Assembly: GCA_045122835.1 (NCBI GenBank)
Contig: JBGVIB010000135.1
Location: 1 to 5,134 of the forward strand
Direction of reading: 5' to 3'
DNA from: JBGVMW01 sp045122835
Lineage (GTDB): Bacteria; Bacillota; Clostridia; Lachnospirales; Lachnospiraceae
Length of the DNA: 5,134 bases
Part shown: one piece after another, positions 1 through 5,054 of the stretch
How positions within the stretch are numbered: the stretch's first letter is position 1
Layout of the letters: the number at the start of each line of letters is the position of its first letter
The notes under the pieces: generated by a model
Seen by the model: the letters and a program-made list of their open reading frames with translations, nothing else
Database searches by the model: none
Told to the model about the DNA's origin: nothing
Translations under genes and position numbers: made by a program

Positions 1-135
1 GCCAACGTTCCGGTGAACTAACTCCCAAGTACGACTAAGACTCTCAGGAAAGCCTTCGAGCCTAAGTCTCCCTAGGGAGTGGATTTCACCTCCACTAAAA
101 GCGGCTCGTGATTGTCTGCTTAGGAAGTTGCTTCG
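1..135 (-). ncRNA. putative TnpB-associated omega-RNA-like structured segment (partial)
   Basis: Read on the minus strand this stretch is non-coding and rich in short hairpins: 78-83 pairs with 91-96 (AGTGGA/TCCACT), 38-42 plus 46-48 pair with 61-63 plus 65-69, 7-10 pairs with 15-18 around CGGT, and 68-79 is a perfect 12-bp palindrome (CTCCCTAGGGAG). From memory of the family it resembles the conserved 3' region of Clostridia IS200/IS605-type tnpB elements, which is transcribed as the guide (omega/re) RNA of the TnpB nuclease. The hairpins are seen directly; the family assignment is recall and inference. It would run 3'-ward off the left edge. A group II intron fragment or another structured RNA is not excluded. 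Confidence 0.4.
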
Positions 136-191
136 CCTGCCACCGGCTGTGTATTGTGGGAGTAAGTTTTTGATTCGTTTGCCTCTAACAT
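120..191 (-). pseudogene. possible 3' tail of a degraded tnpB
   Basis: A minus-strand reading frame of 23 codons starts at an ATG (191-189) and ends with TAA at 122-120, with the C-terminus NTQPVAGEATS. An in-frame TAA lies two codons before the ATG, so there is no longer protein. It lies just upstream of the putative omega-RNA, where the end of tnpB is expected in IS200/IS605-type elements, and the low-complexity end is compatible with a TnpB tail. The zinc-finger and RuvC-like parts are absent, and the long palindrome lies where the gene body should be. It may equally be part of the RNA with no coding role. Confidence is low. Confidence 0.25.
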
Positions 192-242
192 ATTACCTTA
201 GGATAGTGACATCTCAATATATCTACCGATTTTGATAAGGTA

Positions 243-448
243 GGCAGAGAGAGGGAATGCAGCTTGCTGTCAGGGGATTTCAATTTAGTTGTTAGTGGTT
301 CTTAGTACGGGGATTGGTGCGTTAAGTTCGAAAATTACGCTCACTTTCGTCATTTTCGAACTTCGCTTTTAGCAGCAATCCCCGTACTTAGAACCACTTA
401 CAGCTAAATTCTAGCCTCTGACAGCAAGCTGTATTCCCTCTCTCTGCC
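243..448. repeat. 206-bp imperfect palindrome (long hairpin)
   Basis: The left arm (243-339) pairs with the right arm (348-448). The outer 31 positions (243-273 with 418-448) pair throughout with a single G-U. Positions 274-276 pair with 415-417, followed by a small bulge. Then 282-316 pairs with 376-410 with two mismatches, 318-320 with 372-374, 324-335 with 352-363 (AAGTTCGAAAAT and its complement), and 337-339 with 348-350, leaving an 8-nt loop at 340-347. That is about 85 pairs. There is no open reading frame of note, no T-run after either arm, and no direct repeat at the borders. It could be a MITE-like mobile repeat or a bidirectional transcription barrier between the left RNA region and the lipoprotein gene. 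Its family is not recognised. Confidence 0.85.
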
Positions 449-545
449 GGACGGGCAACGAACATGATTCAACCATAGCCACAAACCAGAATTTACATTA
501 CCAATAATTTTAAGCTGACAATACATCCATCATATAACAAAGAGA
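449..545. other. intergenic spacer with no recognisable feature
   Basis: Together with 1-448 this makes about 585 bases without a normal gene. Between the right arm of the palindrome and the terminator of the lipoprotein gene the sequence becomes A+T-rich, with no long reading frame, no repeat and no promoter that I can support. Confidence 0.6.
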
Positions 546-570
546 CTACCACACCAGCCTAGTGCGGCAG
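538..570 (-). terminator. likely Rho-independent terminator of the lipoprotein gene
   Basis: On the minus strand, 17 nt after the stop codon of the lipoprotein gene, CTGCCGCAC (570-562) pairs with GTGTGGTAG (554-546) around a 7-nt loop: nine pairs, two of them G-U. A moderately U-rich tail (TCTCTTTG, from 545 downward) follows. The stem and position fit an intrinsic terminator; the tail is interrupted by C and G, so efficiency is uncertain. Confidence 0.55.
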
Positions 571-586
571 CCCCTTACAAATAAAA

Positions 587-2047
587 TTACTCTTTAATAA
601 TTCTGTCAATTATTTCGTCAAAGGAAACAAGATTTTCACTAGATATCTTTCTTGCTTTATCCATATCAAAAGTTTCCATGATATAATTATAATTGCGTTC
701 ATCATATATTCCATCCGGATTGTAATAGATACCTGCCCAAAGGCTTTCTCCATTACGGACACGACATAAATTATACATTGTACAAGTCGAACCATCTTCT
801 GCACCCAGATTAGTATTTTCCTGATTTGTTACAGACAGAACACTATCTTCCCTATCTATTATGTAAACTGTTCGATCAAACACATAATCTCCTTCTGCAT
901 CACCAACAAGTTCCTCAAGTGTACTATTCTTACTATGTCCACCTCTGTAAAGATAATATATTTTCATCATCTGCTGAAAATCACCCGAATCCTTTTTATA
1001 CACCACCAATTCAGCATCCTCATCATCATCAACATAAACAAGATCAAATAAATAGGAGTCTCTTTCCTCTCCAAATTTGGTATTAATCTGGCTGCATAAC
1101 TCCTGTTTCCATTCCTCTAGCTGGGACATTTCATACTCGCTTACTCCATACTCATTTGTAACCACGTTACCAGTATATTCTATTTGAATGCCATTTTCCT
1201 TACAATATGCCTCTGCATAAGATCCCTCATCAACATATGCCACTAAATTCGGGCAATCCTCAAAAGCGGAAGGTTCTATTGTTTCTATGCTGGATGGCAG
1301 ATTAATTCGTTTCAGGTTGGTACAATTTTTAAATGCACAATCTCCAATATACACCATAGCATCACTGAGTACTACACGTTCTAATGATGTTGCATCTGAA
1401 AATGCGCTGCTGTAAATTTTTTCAATTGGATACGGCAGAACATATAATCTGATTCCATCCATGTTAGTTAATGCACGATATTTAGTATCTGGCTTTCCAT
1501 AATACAGATAATCGTTACCTGTATTTTCTCCAACTGCCACAACGTCAGCATATTCCTCACCGGTTATTGTTTGGTTATCCTCTTCTTTTTGTCTTATAAC
1601 CAAATCTGTTACATCTGTTGGGAAAACAAACATTTCATAGCCGTATTCAACTTCTGCATCAATACCTAAATTCTTATGCTCAGTCGCTTCAATATTAATG
1701 CCCCAGATGCTGAATTCACCTTCATATTTTGCACCGCCATTTACTTTCGTTACACACACCTCAGACCAGTCATTTTCATTGTACCATAACAAGTCCTCAT
1801 CAGACATTTTGAGAGCTTCTTCAATACTACTCTGTTCTTCTGCTTCAGACTCCCCATCTAACTCCTCTGTATCTGTTTCTTCTTCATAGAGAATCTCTGC
1901 GTCATCTTCTATATCCATTTCTCCAACTTCCGGCGTCTCTGTAACCAGCACATCATTTGTTGACACTGTATCTTTATCAGAACCACACGCTGCCAAGTTA
2001 AATACCATAGTTGTAAGCATCATACCTGCTATAAATTTTCTTTTCAT
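587..2047 (-). CDS. secreted lipoprotein with BspA-type leucine-rich repeats
   Basis: This is a 486-residue predicted surface lipoprotein. Residues 1-20 form a signal peptide (MKRK, hydrophobic stretch, LAA), and the lipobox cysteine is C21, which would be lipidated and anchor the protein to the outer face of the membrane. Residues 30-80 are a very acidic, presumably flexible linker. Residues about 205-285 carry BspA-like repeats (LRR_5 type: I..IYSSAFSDATSLERVVL, YIGDCAFKNCTNLKRINLP, IEPSAFEDCPNL). After about 305 comes a distinct C-terminal domain with an Asp-rich loop (D340, D342, D344, E346-L347) of the kind seen in calcium-binding FG-GAP-like lipoprotein repeats. Such LRRs are associated with binding to proteins or cells; the actual ligand is unknown. 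The start is fixed by GAGGAGGA at 2060-2053, 5 nt before ATG. It appears to be monocistronic, with a terminator downstream. The lipoprotein and LRR calls are firm; the function is not known. Confidence 0.85.
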   Translation of the reverse strand: MKRKFIAGMMLTTMVFNLAACGSDKDTVSTNDVLVTETPEVGEMDIEDDAEILYEEETDTEELDGESEAEEQSSIEEALKMSDEDLLWYNENDWSEVCVTKVNGGAKYEGEFSIWGINIEATEHKNLGIDAEVEYGYEMFVFPTDVTDLVIRQKEEDNQTITGEEYADVVAVGENTGNDYLYYGKPDTKYRALTNMDGIRLYVLPYPIEKIYSSAFSDATSLERVVLSDAMVYIGDCAFKNCTNLKRINLPSSIETIEPSAFEDCPNLVAYVDEGSYAEAYCKENGIQIEYTGNVVTNEYGVSEYEMSQLEEWKQELCSQINTKFGEERDSYLFDLVYVDDDEDAELVVYKKDSGDFQQMMKIYYLYRGGHSKNSTLEELVGDAEGDYVFDRTVYIIDREDSVLSVTNQENTNLGAEDGSTCTMYNLCRVRNGESLWAGIYYNPDGIYDERNYNYIMETFDMDKARKISSENLVSFDEIIDRIIKE

Positions 2048-2052
2048 AACTG

Positions 2053-2060
2053 TCCTCCTC
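2053..2060 (-). promoter_or_regulatory. ribosome binding site of the lipoprotein gene
   Basis: GAGGAGGA on the minus strand lies 5 nt before the ATG at 2047. It is a near-consensus Shine-Dalgarno sequence and fixes the start that gives a complete signal peptide. Confidence 0.85.
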
Positions 2061-2075
2061 TTTCATAACCATGAC

Positions 2076-2084
2076 AGTATAGCA
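2076..2084 (-). promoter_or_regulatory. candidate extended -10 promoter for the lipoprotein gene
   Basis: TGCTATACT on the minus strand matches an extended -10 element (TGn plus TATACT, 5 of 6 to TATAAT). It would place the transcription start near 2069 and leave a short leader holding the ribosome binding site. No good -35 hexamer lies 17 bases upstream, although a perfect TTGACA occurs further up at 2129-2124, out of register. The near-palindrome GTACATAAGTAC (2107-2118) in between could be an operator, but nothing proves it. Confidence 0.35.
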
Positions 2085-2181
2085 TATTTTGTATATTTAT
2101 AGCCCGGTACATAAGTACTATTTTGTCAATTTTTTCTCGCAGTCTCTGTATTATCATTTGAACTGTGCTGCACGCATATAG

Positions 2182-2622
2182 CTATTTCAAATAATTACTT
2201 AATTTGTTTTTTAATTGCAGCACATTTTCCTCAATTTTTTTAATGGTGTCAATAAACACTTCATCACTTTGTCCTGATGGGTCATCTAAGCCCCAGTTTT
2301 CTGTATACTGCCCGAAAATGATTGGGCAGCTTACGTTGCAGCCCATAAAAATAATCACATCGGCTTTTGGGATGTCTGTAAGCAGCTTGCTATACTGGTT
2401 TTGCTCCATGTCAATTCCATAAAGCTTTTTCATCATACGAACAGCATCGGGATTGATGTGGTCTTTTAATTCGGTTCCGGCAGAATAGCTGTCAAACACA
2501 TCAGAAGCCAGTTTCTTTCCCAACGCTTCTGCAATCTGGCTGCGACAGGAATTGTGGACACATACAAATGCAACTTTGGGTTTATTTTTACATTGCTCAC
2601 GATTTAAAATAGAATTACACAT
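2182..2622 (-). CDS. arsC: arsenate reductase, thioredoxin-type (LMW phosphatase fold)
   Basis: This 146-residue cytoplasmic enzyme reduces arsenate to arsenite, which is then exported. The low-molecular-weight phosphatase P-loop is complete: C21-VHNSC-R27-S (CX5R), with C21 the expected nucleophile. The second redox motif is MGC95NVSC99P, a CX3C pair where the staphylococcal and Bacillus enzymes have their two relay cysteines. The catalytic aspartate loop is D113-D114-P115. Length is normal for the family, with about 14 extra N-terminal residues before the usual KVAFVCVHNS start. ATG is supported by AAGGAGG (2634-2628) 5 nt upstream, which overlaps the TAA of the preceding thioredoxin gene; only 10 nt separate the genes, so they are probably translationally coupled. 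The upstream ars regulator and efflux gene are missing from this copy. No obvious terminator follows. Electron donor (thioredoxin or other thiol) is inferred. Confidence 0.93.
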   Translation of the reverse strand: MCNSILNREQCKNKPKVAFVCVHNSCRSQIAEALGKKLASDVFDSYSAGTELKDHINPDAVRMMKKLYGIDMEQNQYSKLLTDIPKADVIIFMGCNVSCPIIFGQYTENWGLDDPSGQSDEVFIDTIKKIEENVLQLKNKLSNYLK

Positions 2623-2627
2623 GCTTG

Positions 2628-2634
2628 CCTCCTT
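2628..2634 (-). promoter_or_regulatory. ribosome binding site of arsC overlapping the upstream stop codon
   Basis: AAGGAGG on the minus strand lies 5 nt before the arsC ATG and shares bases with the TAA (2635-2633) of the thioredoxin-like gene. This arrangement suggests that translation of the two is coupled. Confidence 0.85.
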
Positions 2635-2953
2635 AACATCCCAGCTTATGGAGTAACTGCTCCACCTCTGCTACCTTTAACACTTTTCCTGTAGAAACCA
2701 CTTTTTCATTCACAACGATACATGGCATACTCATTACACCATATTTCATGATTTTCTCTAAATCTGTTACATACTCCACTTCCACTGATATACCTGCATG
2801 GCTCACCGCTTTTTTAACATTTTCGAACAACTCATGGCAGGCTTTACAGCCCGAACCCAAAACTTTGATGTTCTCACAAACAGCAGCTTTACTGCCCTCA
2901 CAACAGCAACCTTCCACTGTCTGTTCTCCCATTGCTGCATTACAAGCACACAC
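2633..2953 (-). CDS. thioredoxin-fold small protein of an ars operon, 5' end lost to an IS
   Basis: This is a small thioredoxin/glutaredoxin-like protein (thioredoxin_3, MTH895/TM0996-like). The active site is G-C36-K-A-C39, the cis-proline is in SMP77C, and a C-terminal helix ends in C106. The first 30 residues are unusually cysteine-rich (CAC, CCCEG, VCEN) and might bind metal or arsenite. In Clostridia such proteins are commonly encoded with arsenic permeases and arsC, as here, so it probably supplies or shuttles electrons or thiols for arsenic detoxification (inference). The numbering uses GTG at 2953, which has no good Shine-Dalgarno sequence. The same frame stays coding-like upstream to 2982 (FGKKKEKEE), matching the usual start of this family, and then runs into the IS66 end at 2983. 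No ATG, GTG or TTG occurs between there and a stop inside the IS. The true start is therefore gone, and expression now depends on GTG 2953, ATG 2932 or not at all. Confidence 0.8.
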   Translation of the reverse strand: MCACNAAMGEQTVEGCCCEGSKAAVCENIKVLGSGCKACHELFENVKKAVSHAGISVEVEYVTDLEKIMKYGVMSMPCIVVNEKVVSTGKVLKVAEVEQLLHKLGC

Positions 2954-2982
2954 TTCTTCTTTCTCTTTTTTCTTGCCAAAAT

Positions 2983-3001
2983 GTAACTGTTCAGAACCCC
3001 C
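2983..3001 (+). repeat. left terminal inverted repeat of the IS66 element
   Basis: GTAACTGTTCAGAACCCCC is a perfect inverse match to 4768-4786. Pairing with the other end stops at the next inner base. On the outside, CAAAAT abuts it, and a CATTTTG motif occurs in inverted orientation, shifted by one base, at the right end. Confidence 0.95.
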
Positions 3002-3066
3002 TATGATTTTCTAAAAAACATTTGTGCAAATCATAGAAATTATTTTCAGTTTTTCTTCGCCAACTT

Positions 3067-3219
3067 ATGACGGTTGTGGATAAAATATCTTTTTATCATT
3101 TGATGTTGGATAAATTCATCGTATGTCATTGATTTTAGCTTTCACAAATGAAAAATGTGTATAAACTTGCTATTTTAGAAACATTTTCATTGCTAAATAC
3201 AATAATTATCCACCGTCAT
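3067..3219 (+). other. nested inverted repeats in the leader of the transposase gene
   Basis: The 310-nt stretch 3002-3311 holds no gene but several paired segments. ATGACGG (3067-3073) and TGGATAA (3077-3083) pair with TTATCCA (3206-3212) and CCGTCAT (3213-3219), with a TTG bulge. Nested inside, TTTAGC (3134-3139) and AATGAAAAATGT (3147-3158) pair with ACATTTTCATT (3181-3191) and GCTAAA (3192-3197), with one extra A. A separate stem, CTATGATTT (3001-3009) with AAATCATAG (3028-3036), lies next to the left terminal repeat. This may be a transposase-binding or end-synapsis structure, or a folded leader RNA that shields the gene from outside transcription. Both roles are inference. Confidence 0.6.
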
Positions 3220-3245
3220 TTTGCCAGTATCACAAATATCATAAA

Positions 3246-3275
3246 TTCGCATTTTCCTACAATTTCGTGTACAAT
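3246..3275 (+). promoter_or_regulatory. weak candidate promoter of the IS66 transposase
   Basis: TTCGCA (3246-3251) and TACAAT (3270-3275) are 18 bases apart and match the -35 and -10 consensus at 4 and 5 of 6 positions. The start would fall near 3282, about 30 nt before the ATG. This is a consensus match only; the region is A+T-rich, so chance matches are likely. Confidence 0.35.
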
Positions 3276-3298
3276 TAGATTATAAATTTCGTAGGAAA
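3253..3298 (+). promoter_or_regulatory. hairpin just upstream of the transposase ribosome binding site
   Basis: TTTCCTAC (3253-3260) pairs perfectly with GTAGGAAA (3291-3298), and AATTT (3261-3265) adds five pairs with AAATT (3284-3288) across a 2-nt bulge. The stem ends one base before the Shine-Dalgarno sequence AAGGTGG (3300-3306), which stands 5 nt before ATG 3312. If the RNA starts upstream of 3253, the stem could limit ribosome access, a known way for IS elements to suppress transcription entering from outside. That role is inferred. Confidence 0.5.
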
Positions 3299-3311
3299 GA
3301 AGGTGGTTTGA

Positions 3312-4766
3312 ATGCCAATTAATATTACAGAAGAATTCGTTCGTAATCTTATGACACAAATAGAAAATTTAACAGCACAAAATCAGGCATTAACTGCAAC
3401 TGTAGCAGAATTAAATCAAACCATCAAGGAACTAAAAGAACAGATTAACAAAAATTCCAAGAATAGTTCCAAACCACCTTCATCTGACGGGCTCAAAAAA
3501 CAACCGGTCAATAAAAATCGCAGTTTACGTGAAAACACTGGTAAAAAACAAGGTGCTCAGAAAGGACATGATGGCATAAATCTATCTGTGATTTCAGAGC
3601 CTGATTATGAAGAAAATCATATGCATACTGATTGTGCAACTTGTCCTTATCATGACAGCTGTTTAGAAAAAGCATGTATCAAAGAAACACGTCACGAAAT
3701 CGATGCGGAATTTACGGTCAATGTAACGGCTCATAATCTTATTGTTGTAAAAGAATGCCCTATGCATGGTTGTGCCAAAGTTGGAAAATTTCCAACTAAT
3801 ATCAAAGCAACTGTACAATATGGTACGAATTTACAGGCATTAGTAGTAGCATTTAATACAGTTGGTGCAGTTAGTATAAATCGTACACATGAAATTTTAT
3901 CAAATGTGTTTAACATTCCTTTAGCTACCGGAACCATAAAAAACATGGTCACACGTTGTGCAGATGCTTTGGCAGATACTTACGAGAAAATTCGTTTGAC
4001 AATGATTTCTCTCGGTTTAATTCATTGTGACGAAACAGGTACTCGTGTTGACGGAAAAACCTGTTGGGTGCATGATGCATCGAATCAGGATTTCACATAT
4101 TTGACCCTTAGTGAAAAACGTGGTCGGATTGGTATGGATGCCGGAGATGTACTTCCTCATTTTCAAGGCATCATAGTCCATGACTGCTGGGGCTCATATT
4201 GGAAGTATCCAAATGTGTCACATTCTATCTGTTGTGCTCATCTTTTAAGAGAGCTTAATGGAGTGATTGAAAATCATCCTGAGCAGACGTGGGCATCCAA
4301 GTTCAAAAAGCTTCTTCTCAACATGAAAAAAGTTCGAGATAAGGCACTTTTGAACAATAAAGACGAAGTCAGCTACTATCATATACATAAATTTGATAAG
4401 CAGTATGACGAAATATTAAAAATTGCATATGAGGAAAATCCACTTCCAACTACAACAGCTAAAAAGCGCGGTCGCAAGAAAAAAAGCAAAGTATTAAATT
4501 TGATTTGCAGACTAGATAATTACAAGGCCTCAGTCTGTCTTTTTATAAGAAATCTTTGCGTACCATTTGACAACAATCAGGCAGAACGTGATTTAAGAAT
4601 GGTCAAAGTTAAAACTAAGGTATCTGGCTGTTTCCGTAGTAAAGAAGGTGCGCAGGAATATCTTACAATAATGAGTTACATTGGAACCGCTCATAAACAT
4701 GGCATTAATGCTTTTACTGCAATTTTAGAAGCACTAAATAGAAACCCAGATATTATATTTGGATAA
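3312..4766 (+). CDS. IS66-family transposase (TnpC-type, DDE)
   Basis: This 484-residue transposase is full length for the single-gene IS66 subgroup. In order it has: an N-terminal coiled coil (about 8-48) running into the family hallmark NSKNSSKPPSSDG (48-60); a basic linker; a zinc-finger-like region with C108, C111, C117, C122, C149 and C154; then the DDE catalytic core. Expected catalytic residues are D240 (HCDETG), D291 (VHDCWGSYW) and E425 (NNQAERDLRM), with CCAHLLREL at 307-315 between them. A basic patch, KKRGRKKKSK, lies at 384-393. The protein would cut and join the terminal repeats of its own element. Start ATG is supported by AAGGTGG 5 nt upstream. The stop codon lies one base before the right terminal repeat. 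No frameshift or missing key residue is seen. Confidence 0.97.
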   Translation: MPINITEEFVRNLMTQIENLTAQNQALTATVAELNQTIKELKEQINKNSKNSSKPPSSDGLKKQPVNKNRSLRENTGKKQGAQKGHDGINLSVISEPDYEENHMHTDCATCPYHDSCLEKACIKETRHEIDAEFTVNVTAHNLIVVKECPMHGCAKVGKFPTNIKATVQYGTNLQALVVAFNTVGAVSINRTHEILSNVFNIPLATGTIKNMVTRCADALADTYEKIRLTMISLGLIHCDETGTRVDGKTCWVHDASNQDFTYLTLSEKRGRIGMDAGDVLPHFQGIIVHDCWGSYWKYPNVSHSICCAHLLRELNGVIENHPEQTWASKFKKLLLNMKKVRDKALLNNKDEVSYYHIHKFDKQYDEILKIAYEENPLPTTTAKKRGRKKKSKVLNLICRLDNYKASVCLFIRNLCVPFDNNQAERDLRMVKVKTKVSGCFRSKEGAQEYLTIMSYIGTAHKHGINAFTAILEALNRNPDIIFG

Positions 4767-4889
4767 TGGGGGTTCTGAACAGTTACCATTTTGAGACATT
4801 TCTTCATTACCTGTATTTAAATTGAAATACAAATCATTTTGAAGTATCCAGTCTTTTGATTCTTTTTTTTCTGTGTATATATCTATCAT
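4734..4889 (-). pseudogene. 5' remnant of an unknown gene cut by the IS66 right end
   Basis: A minus-strand gene starts at ATG 4889-4887 behind a very good Shine-Dalgarno sequence (AAAAGGAG, 4906-4899, 9 nt away). It reads MIDIYTEKKESKDWILQNDL and continues for 34 native codons, to 4788. The frame then crosses into the IS and adds 17 IS-encoded residues (GNCSEPPLSKYNIWVSI) before TAG at 4736-4734, giving a 51-residue chimera. I do not recognise the family from the surviving part, which is hydrophilic with no signal peptide or membrane segment. It is not the missing start of the thioredoxin gene. The strong ribosome binding site suggests that a real gene was broken here. Confidence 0.6.
4768..4786 (-). 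repeat. right terminal inverted repeat of the IS66 element
   Basis: GGGGGTTCTGAACAGTTAC is the exact reverse complement of 2983-3001. The repeat begins one base after the transposase stop codon. Confidence 0.95.
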
Positions 4890-5054
4890 TTGGTGTCACT
4901 CCTTTTAACAGACTATATTCTTAATTATTTTACACTGATTCACCTATAAGGACAATTGATTTGTTCTTTCAAATGGCTTAATCTTCCTTTTCGCATGACT
5001 CCTTCATATTATCAACACTTTTGAATAAAGCACTTCCCTTTATTTTTCTCAAAT

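Larger units (their letters stand above)
2983..4786 (+). mobile_element. complete IS66-family insertion sequence (ISBst12-like)
   Basis: The element is 1804 bp long, bounded by perfect 19-bp terminal inverted repeats that begin with GTAAC, a typical IS66 end. It holds one intact transposase gene, without the accessory tnpA and tnpB of classical IS66 elements, which places it in the ISBst12-like subgroup. It interrupts the thioredoxin-like gene on the left and an unidentified minus-strand gene on the right. The 8-bp flanks (GCCAAAAT left, CATTTTGA right) are not direct repeats, although IS66 elements normally create 8-bp duplications. That points to recombination or an adjacent deletion after insertion. 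All catalytic residues are present, so the element could still be active. Confidence 0.95.

Noticed and set aside
826..1086. Plus-strand reading frame of 86 codons inside the lipoprotein gene
   Set aside because: It is antisense to a well-supported gene with signal peptide and ribosome binding site, and its composition is that of a reversed acidic/aromatic coding strand.
2107..2118. Near-palindrome GTACATAAGTAC as an operator upstream of the lipoprotein gene
   Set aside because: Only short arms of 4 bases are exact, and no regulator is encoded nearby; such matches are expected by chance in A+T-rich DNA.
2095..2129. TTGACA (2129-2124) with TATAAAT (2101-2095) as a promoter
   Set aside because: The spacer is 22 bases, too long for a standard housekeeping promoter.
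2748..3014. Plus-strand reading frames overlapping the thioredoxin-like gene and the IS left end
   Set aside because: They are antisense to the thioredoxin frame and cross the IS border, with no ribosome binding site.
2983..3070. Outward-facing promoter in the IS left end driving the thioredoxin and arsC genes
   Set aside because: TTGGCG and TTGCAC boxes occur on the minus strand, but no -10 box lies at acceptable spacing.
3731..3952. Minus-strand reading frame inside the transposase gene
   Set aside because: It lies opposite a conserved part of the IS66 transposase and has no recognisable features.
4940..4996. 18-codon minus-strand reading frame (MRKGRLSHLKEQINCPYR) behind AAGGAG
   Set aside because: The Shine-Dalgarno sequence is only 2 nt from the ATG and the peptide is very short. 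It may be a decayed gene but cannot be supported from the sequence alone.
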